Part shown: in pieces, positions 58,583-64,000 of the stretch | How the letters are laid out: the number at the start of each line of letters is the position of its first letter | Numbering within the stretch: the first letter of the stretch is position 1 | Source: CAVOJY01 sp963696405 | Lineage (GTDB): Bacteria > Chloroflexota > Limnocylindria > Limnocylindrales > CSP1-4 | Assembly: GCA_963696405.1 (NCBI GenBank) | Contig: CAVOJY010000007.1 | Span: forward strand, 310,001 to 374,000 | Direction of reading: 5' to 3' | Length of the DNA: 64,000 nucleotides | Position numbers and translations under genes: made by a program | The notes under the pieces: generated by a model | Told to the model about the DNA's origin: nothing | What the model saw: only the letters and a program-made list of their open reading frames with translations | Database searches by the model: none

Positions 58583-59845
58583 TCACAGGGGCAGGGGGAG
58601 GAGCTCTCCGTAGAGTGCGGTCAGCCTCGCCGACTCCACGTCCCAGTTCCACCGGTCCCGCGCCGCCGCGGCGCAACGGGCCCTGATCGACTTCGTCGCC
58701 CCACGATCCATGTCAAGGATCGACCGTAGCGCAGCCGCCACGTCCTCGACTCGGGCCGGATCGCAGACAGCCCCGAGGGGACCCGCCGGATTGTCAAGGA
58801 CGATCCTTCGCATCGCCGGGAAGTCGCTCGCGACAACGGGGATGCCTGCAGCCAGACATTCAAAGAGCTTGTTCGGCGTCGAGAGATAGTGGTTGAGTGT
58901 TGAGGCCTGGATCGGCATGGCACCGACGTCGGCGGACGCCACCCAAGCAAGCAGATCGGCAGGGGGCACCGGGTCGAGGACGTGGACCCGCCCGCGCCAA
59001 CGTGGATCTCTGGCGGCCTCAACGTACTTCCCGCGTTGCTCGCCGGGGCCCAATAGGGCCAGATGGGCGTCCTCAAGCCCGGGCACCAGGAGCGCATCCA
59101 TCAGCTGCTCGATGCCGCGGTTGGAGGACAGGGTACCGTGGTGAAGGATGACCGGGACATCGCCCGGGATCGCGGCTTCGTCCCGGATGAGCGTGCCGCG
59201 CCTCGCGGAAGGCCACCAACGATCGGGGCAGTTGTGCAGGACCTCGATCCTGCGGGGTCGGTACCGTCGCCGAAGCACATCGGCGAGATGATCGTTGACG
59301 GTCACGACTGCCGACACCCGAGACACCAGGCGACGCTCATACGCCCGAAGCAGACTCCGTGCTGGCCGCGGCATCCGCAGGGCCGTCCCCGTTTCGAGGA
59401 ACAGCTCGTGGGCATCGTAGATCATCGGAGTCGCGGAGTCCGCGAAAGAGCCTATGGCCACGAGCCCGGTTAGGTCGTGGACATGCCACAGGTCCGCGGC
59501 GCTGCACGCGGCGGTGGCCAGCCGCCCCCAGGAACGGAGACCGCTGATGTAGCCCCAGAGCCAATCCACCCGGCTCTTGATTGAGGCGAGACGGCCCTGA
59601 CTCGGGGCGAAGAAGGGGTTGGGCGAACCGGGAAGCACCGACGCGGTCGCCGGCCGGAGGGTCACCACGTGCAGTTCCCGAGGAAGGTCACTTTGCCGGC
59701 CCTCCGCCGCCAAACAGGCCACCGTCACATCGTAGCCGGCACGCGCGAGAGTCGCAGCCTCTCGTCTGACACGGCTGTCGTACGTGAGATCCCCGTAGAG
59801 TGCCATCGCTACCCGCGGGCGCCCATGATTTCGTGACCCGTGCAT
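58583..59845 (-). CDS. Glycosyltransferase family 4 protein
   Basis: 420 residues, intact. The N-terminal GT-B half has RVAMALYGDLTYDSRVRREA and WHVHDLTGLVAIGSFADS. The C-terminal half has LHHGTLSSNRGIEQLMDALL, HLALLGPGEQRGKYVEAARD and the donor-binding NKLFECLAAGIPVVASDFPA. ATG 59845 follows AGGGA; a GTG at 59878 is less likely. It transfers a sugar during repeat-unit assembly; donor and acceptor are unknown. Confidence 0.88.
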   Translation of the reverse strand: MHGSRNHGRPRVAMALYGDLTYDSRVRREAATLARAGYDVTVACLAAEGRQSDLPRELHVVTLRPATASVLPGSPNPFFAPSQGRLASIKSRVDWLWGYISGLRSWGRLATAACSAADLWHVHDLTGLVAIGSFADSATPMIYDAHELFLETGTALRMPRPARSLLRAYERRLVSRVSAVVTVNDHLADVLRRRYRPRRIEVLHNCPDRWWPSARRGTLIRDEAAIPGDVPVILHHGTLSSNRGIEQLMDALLVPGLEDAHLALLGPGEQRGKYVEAARDPRWRGRVHVLDPVPPADLLAWVASADVGAMPIQASTLNHYLSTPNKLFECLAAGIPVVASDFPAMRRIVLDNPAGPLGAVCDPARVEDVAAALRSILDMDRGATKSIRARCAAAARDRWNWDVESARLTALYGELLPLPL

Positions 59846-60015
59846 TCGCTTCCCTGGCTGCGCGGCTCCCCCACACAAGCCGCTGAGATACTAGTGTGCC
59901 TGTTGGCCTATTGTTGACCTTGCCGTGCCCACCCGTTTCGCGATAGTCTCCAGCCTGACCGGTCGTGTGCCGCCCGTTGCGGTCCAGAAGTGACGCTCGG
60001 TCCGAGGGATGAGCC

Positions 60016-60939
60016 GTGCTGCTGACTCCGCTCGAACTCCCGGGGTGGCTCGAGTTCAATACCTGGCGAACCGGCCTCAAAGCCCACCGCTTCTCGTCGG
60101 TCTCCCCCGGCGACCCTGAGCTCCGGGCCGTCTTGTATCTGGACAGCCGCGGTCGGGTGAAGCTCCCTCCCAACAACCCCTATCTTCCGGTCGCTTTCAG
60201 TGGCTCTGCGGTACAGCGCCCGAGCGCTCGAACGGCCGAGTGGCATCGGGCAGCAAGCCCGCTGGTCCTGGAGATGAAGCAACGGGGGGTGGCGAACCAG
60301 CTCTACCTGTCTCCCGAGGTGGAGGACGTCCGCCCCTGGCGCTGGGGTGGATTCCTGGTCGGCGCGCGATATACGTACTACGTCGATTTCCCGTTCAATT
60401 CCACGTTGATGAACTCCCTGGCAAGGCGGAGCTGTGGCAAAGCGGCCAAGCTGGGCATGACGGTCGACAGAGTGACCGATGTCGACCCTGTCCTTGCGTG
60501 CTTGACAGAGTCCGAGGCGCGTCAGGGGTTCTCGCACCGCATGGGGCATCGCGAGCTTCAGTCGGCGCTCGACCTGCTGGGCGCCGACAGCCTGAGAATG
60601 TACCAATGCTTCGATCCCGAGGGCCAACCCGCCAGCTCGTTGGTCGTGGTCCATGCGCCCGGCGCCCGGGCCATGGTGTGGCTGGTTGGCGTGAGCAGAA
60701 CGCGCCTTGCAGAAGGCGCAGGGTATCTGGTGTGGCGCTACGCATTCGACGATCTGGCATCCGCAGGTGCCACCGGGTTGGATCTCTGTGGCGCGAACAT
60801 CGAGTCGGTGGCCGCATTCAAGTCCCACTGGGGCGCTCGTCTGGTTCCCAACTACAGCGTTCGCACCTACTCGGTGCGGGCAGCAGTGAGGTTCGCCTTG
60901 GATTGGCGTGACGCCCGGCGTGGGTCGCCCCTCGGTTGA
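60016..60939 (+). CDS. FemAB/GNAT-like acyltransferase 2
   Basis: 307 residues, GTG start. N-terminal half GVANQLYLSPEVEDVRPWRW; C-terminal GNAT-like half with YYVDFPFNSTLMNSLARRSC, the core SHRMGHRELQSALDLLGADS, SSLVVVHAPGARAMVWLVGV and LDLCGANIESVAAFKSHWGA. The last motif (G..S...FK..WG) is typical of CelD/FemAB-type acyltransferases. Convergent with the polymerase gene. Confidence 0.72.
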   Translation: MLLTPLELPGWLEFNTWRTGLKAHRFSSVSPGDPELRAVLYLDSRGRVKLPPNNPYLPVAFSGSAVQRPSARTAEWHRAASPLVLEMKQRGVANQLYLSPEVEDVRPWRWGGFLVGARYTYYVDFPFNSTLMNSLARRSCGKAAKLGMTVDRVTDVDPVLACLTESEARQGFSHRMGHRELQSALDLLGADSLRMYQCFDPEGQPASSLVVVHAPGARAMVWLVGVSRTRLAEGAGYLVWRYAFDDLASAGATGLDLCGANIESVAAFKSHWGARLVPNYSVRTYSVRAAVRFALDWRDARRGSPLG

Positions 60940-60963
60940 CCGCACTGTACCCGCGGCCGACTG

Positions 60964-62388
60964 TTACGAGCCATCGGGCCTGCCGCGGCCGACTCGCGCT
61001 CTGTCCACGAGCAGGACGACCATCAGCAGACCCCATGTCTCGCGGTCGGCGAAGATGTCCCCACTAACCATCGCGTTCAGCAGGAAGAACAGGAACAGAA
61101 TGCGGACCGCGCGCCATGGTTCCCCCCGGGGAAGCGGGCGAGACACCGCATGGACCACAAGACACACGAACAGGGCGAGGCCAGCAAGGCCGAACTCCGC
61201 CCCGAACTGGAGGAACGCGTTGTGTGGGTATGTGTGGGCTTCCGTCGGTCCGAGGAAGTGCGGACTCAGGCTTCCGAAACCGGCTGTACCCACCCCCAGG
61301 ATCGGGTGATCCGCAAGAAGGCTCGCTGCCAGACCGAACAGGGTCACTCTTGTCGCGGCCGAGACATCGCCGCTTGAGGAGTTCAGATCACCGGACAGCC
61401 CACTATCGACGAAGTCGCCGAGTAGTGCGAAACGGTCAATCGACAGGTTGGGCAGCTGAGTGGCAACCATCGACATCAGGACGACCGTGGCCAAGATCAC
61501 ACCGATTGCGCCGCCCGCCGTACGCCAGTCCACGGCGCGTGGCCGCATGATCGAGCGGATAGCCACGAGTCCGCCGAGGATTGCCAACATCAGTAGGGGG
61601 CCGCGTGACCCGGACGCGACCGCGATCACTACAGCAGCGGGTGCCAACCCGATCACAGCGATTTGCAGCAACCGCCGTCGCTCGTGGAGGACAAATGCGA
61701 GGCCGACAAGCGGCACGACGAGGGCGGCCTTGGCAACGTTGATCGTGTTCGCTTCGAGCACCACCAGGCGCCGCGTGCCGGACAGCTGAGTGAGACCCAG
61801 GAGGACCACGACAGCGCCCACTACAAAGAAGGTCCACAGGAACTGCCGCAGGTATCGCTCGTCCGATCCAACCCGGAGGGCCGCCGCCGTGATCGGTATG
61901 AACACGAGCGCCCAGAAGCTGATGGCGTTCGTGAGTGCGAGACTCTGATCAGGTGCGTAGAGGACCCCACCGAGGACGAGGAACGCCAGCGCCGTCCACA
62001 GGACAATTCCGGCCCGCGAAAGCTCCCGCGGCTGACGGTCGAGGATCACAGGTATGACCTGGAGGGCGTTCATCAGTGCGAGCACAACCGTGAGGTCTAC
62101 CGGGCTGTAGGGCTGCACCGCACCTTTGTAGAAGGGAATCAGGAGATAGGCGGCGAAAAGAACGCCCGGCGCCCGTGCGGCGACGAGCGCTGCCGCCACC
62201 CCGAGGATCAAAAGGAGGCCGATGATGGGTACGATCACTACCGCGATGATCGTGGCGATCGATCCGGCGCAAGCAATAAGCAAGATGAGACCATTCGCCG
62301 AAGACGGACTGACCGACCGCAGCACGGATGCCTCGGCGGGACTTCCGCCTGCAGTGCCAGCGGGCGGTACGTCTCCCGCCGCGTTCAT
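60964..62388 (-). CDS. O-antigen ligase/Wzy-like polysaccharide polymerase
   Basis: 474 residues with about 11-12 membrane helices. The ligase-type signature loop is seen as LLADHPILGVGTAGFGSLSP and HTYPHNAFLQFGAEFGLAGL, and the central SGSRGPLLMLAILGGLV is also typical. It probably polymerises or transfers the repeat unit at the outer membrane face. The ATG at 62388 overlaps the corrected end of the upstream FemAB-like gene by 4 nt. Confidence 0.85.
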   Translation of the reverse strand: MNAAGDVPPAGTAGGSPAEASVLRSVSPSSANGLILLIACAGSIATIIAVVIVPIIGLLLILGVAAALVAARAPGVLFAAYLLIPFYKGAVQPYSPVDLTVVLALMNALQVIPVILDRQPRELSRAGIVLWTALAFLVLGGVLYAPDQSLALTNAISFWALVFIPITAAALRVGSDERYLRQFLWTFFVVGAVVVLLGLTQLSGTRRLVVLEANTINVAKAALVVPLVGLAFVLHERRRLLQIAVIGLAPAAVVIAVASGSRGPLLMLAILGGLVAIRSIMRPRAVDWRTAGGAIGVILATVVLMSMVATQLPNLSIDRFALLGDFVDSGLSGDLNSSSGDVSAATRVTLFGLAASLLADHPILGVGTAGFGSLSPHFLGPTEAHTYPHNAFLQFGAEFGLAGLALFVCLVVHAVSRPLPRGEPWRAVRILFLFFLLNAMVSGDIFADRETWGLLMVVLLVDRARVGRGRPDGS

Positions 62389-63442
62389 TCAGGACCGCTC
62401 TCGTCAGCCAGAGACTTCTCCCTGGTCGCCACGGGCACAGCCCTAGGCGTGAGGCGTCCGGCCAAGATCTGTCTCACTGCGACCGCGCGACGGACTGCCG
62501 CCCGGCCGTGGTGAAGGACGACGTACCGCGAGCGATAGAAACGGACGATCGGAATCGGGACGGCACCAACTTGGCCTTGTAGTCCCCTCGGCCGCTCATG
62601 TCGTAGAGCAGGGCTCCCCGTGCGCGCCAGTAGCGCATCGCTTCCCAGTGTAGAAGCTCGTTTGGATGGAACCCGGCGTTCGCGCGAAAGAAGCCCGCGC
62701 CCCAAGCAACGGCCGTACGGTTGCGTCCAACGGACACGCCTGAGGCGAGGTTCACGCCGTCGGGCCCCCGGACGCATAGAAGCAAGATCTGGCCGGTCGG
62801 TTGAAGGGCCTCGATCAGCTGGCGAACTCGCTCGACCCCGTAGGTCGGCGCGAGGCCCTGCCGGGCGAATACGTCGGTCAGTTGCTCGTGATACTCGGTC
62901 GCGAACCCGAGGGCGGTCACAACATCCGCCGTGAGGCCCCTGCGGCCCGCCTGGTGGATGTACTTGCGCGTTGATCGGCGCATCCGGCCCAAGATCTCCG
63001 TCTCGGACGCGGCCAGATCGACGATGAACGTGGACCCGGTCTCGACGCTATAGTCGGACCCTGCCATCTGTTCGGCCGCTAGGTGCCGGTCCGCCAGCTC
63101 GACGTGCAGGCAGCCCAACTCACGGAACGCGAACGGCAGGAGCCCTTCCGCGGCAGCCCGCCGGTCAGCCCCCTCCTCGAGCAGGAACCCCATGGACTGG
63201 GTGGCCCAGCCGCGGAGCGGGCTGCCAAGAATGCGGACGCCGAAGCGCCGCACGATGGCCCCTACAAAGTGGCCTACAGGGCGGTCACCCGCACGGACGA
63301 TAGCGACCACCGGCTCGGCCCCTTGCGAGGCCGCGAGAAACGACAGCCATGCCGCGCTGTGGAAGACCAGCGCGTCAGCGTAGCGCTCCACGATGGCGTC
63401 CCATTCCACTGGGTCGTACGCTATGCGCTGCAGGACCACCAT
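62385..63442 (-). CDS. FemAB/GNAT-like acyltransferase 3, one frameshift
   Basis: About 350 residues if one frame change near 62573 is bridged. The N-terminal part has DALVFHSAAWLSFLAASQGA and FGVRILGSPLRGWATQSMGF. The C-terminal GNAT-like half has RSTRKYIHQAGRRGLTADVV, DVFARQGLAPTYGVERVRQL and FHPNELLHWEAMRYWRARGA, ending YDMSGRGDYKAK. Without the change the protein runs into an unrelated end at 62474; with it the end (VPIPIVRFYRSRYVVLHHGR) meets the polymerase start by 4 nt. ATG 63442 begins MVVLQRIAY. Confidence 0.72.
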
Positions 63443-63637
63443 GTTCTGGCCTTCGCCTTTACTCTCGCGCATCATGGCGGAAAGCATCGTCCCCCATGGC
63501 CGACTGCGCAAGGCGTGCTTTCGCCGGCCCGGCAAGTACGGGTACGATGTGCCGTCGTAGCCGGCGGGAGCAACCGGATCTTCGCGGGTGGGCGATCCTC
63601 TCCGAGCGCATTTCCCCCCCACCCGGGGTCTACCGCC

Positions 63638-64000
63638 GTGAACAAGGAGCAGTCGTTGGGCGCCAGGATACCCGTCGAGTGGCCGGAGGGCAGGGATTTC
63701 GCCTTCACAATCTTCGATGACACTGACCGCGCCACACTCGAGAACGTACCGCCCGTTTACGAGTTCCTAGGAGAGCTCGGGCTGCGGACCACGAAGTCGG
63801 TATGGCCGCTCAAGGGTGAGGGAACGCCCCATGTTGGGGGTCTCACGTGCGACGACCCGGACTACCTAGCATGGACGCTCCGGCTCCAGTCGCAGGGGTT
63901 CGAGATCGGGTACCACGGCGCGACCTACATCACCTCATCCCGCGACCGCGTGATCCGCGCGATCGAACGCTTCCGGGACCTATACGGACACGACCCGGGG
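63638..64000 (+). CDS. Polysaccharide-deacetylase-like protein, N-terminal part (cut by window edge)
   Basis: 121 residues visible from GTG 63638. The pattern FAFTIFDDTDRATLENVPPV, YEFLGELGLRTTKSVWPLKG and GFEIGYHGATYITSSRDRVI resembles NodB-like deacetylase homologues of polysaccharide loci, with the first Asp motif as DDTD and a later YHG. The catalytic C-terminal part is beyond the right edge. Divergent from FemAB-like gene 3. Confidence 0.7.
   Translation, partial: MNKEQSLGARIPVEWPEGRDFAFTIFDDTDRATLENVPPVYEFLGELGLRTTKSVWPLKGEGTPHVGGLTCDDPDYLAWTLRLQSQGFEIGYHGATYITSSRDRVIRAIERFRDLYGHDPG

Overview
The window is about 69% G+C by eye, tightly packed, and uses many GTG and a few TTG starts. 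Many gene pairs overlap by 4 nt (ATGA/GTGA). UvrABC, the DUF6941 and DUF5674 families, NrdR, kelch-type lipoproteins with Thr-Pro linkers and an exopolysaccharide locus together suggest a Chloroflexota bacterium, perhaps Limnocylindria-like. That placement is inference from family composition; no marker gene was placed on a tree.

Layout. (1) 1-29 kb is a genome-maintenance region. It holds uvrC (cut by the left edge), a UvrD-like helicase, uvrA, thymidine kinase, uvrB, coaE, an ABC-F ATPase, mutM, polA (split by a frameshift), an ECF sigma factor with its membrane anti-sigma partner, tRNA-Leu(CAA), a kelch lipoprotein and dnaE. Two MFS exporters, a LysM lipoprotein, an HD-domain protein and an SRPBCC protein sit among them. 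The whole excision-repair set (UvrA, B, C, a UvrD-like helicase, Pol I) lies within about 21 kb. (2) 29.5-30.3 kb has a translationally coupled DUF5674 pair, closed by a perfect palindrome. (3) 30.4-40 kb is a long minus-strand operon: aromatic amino-acid decarboxylase, alpha/beta hydrolase, DUF1461 protein, moeA, moaC, mogA, a small membrane protein, nrdR, an MBL-fold hydrolase, an MFS transporter and a YkoP-like protein.

(4) 40 kb to the right edge is an exopolysaccharide and cell-surface locus. It contains a CapD-like nucleotide-sugar dehydratase, a priming sugar transferase, three FemAB/GNAT-like acyltransferases, two methyltransferases, an ATP-grasp ligase, two GT4 glycosyltransferases, a DegT aminotransferase, a Wzz-like protein, a VanZ-like protein, an O-antigen-ligase/Wzy-like polymerase and the start of a polysaccharide deacetylase. 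In its middle are three related secreted proteins built from a signal or membrane segment, CBM4/9-like modules, Thr-Pro repeat linkers and a shared C-terminal module of about 330 residues that I do not recognise. The first has a convincing cyclic-di-GMP-I (GEMM-I) riboswitch immediately upstream. I read this as a c-di-GMP-switched matrix or adhesin system inside an exopolysaccharide locus, and it is the most interesting part of the window.

Caveat. About eleven genes carry one or more frameshifts although their motifs are otherwise intact. They are concentrated at 40-49 kb and 56-58.5 kb. Most look like single-base indels in C/G runs or short repeats, so either consensus errors or recent decay could explain them.
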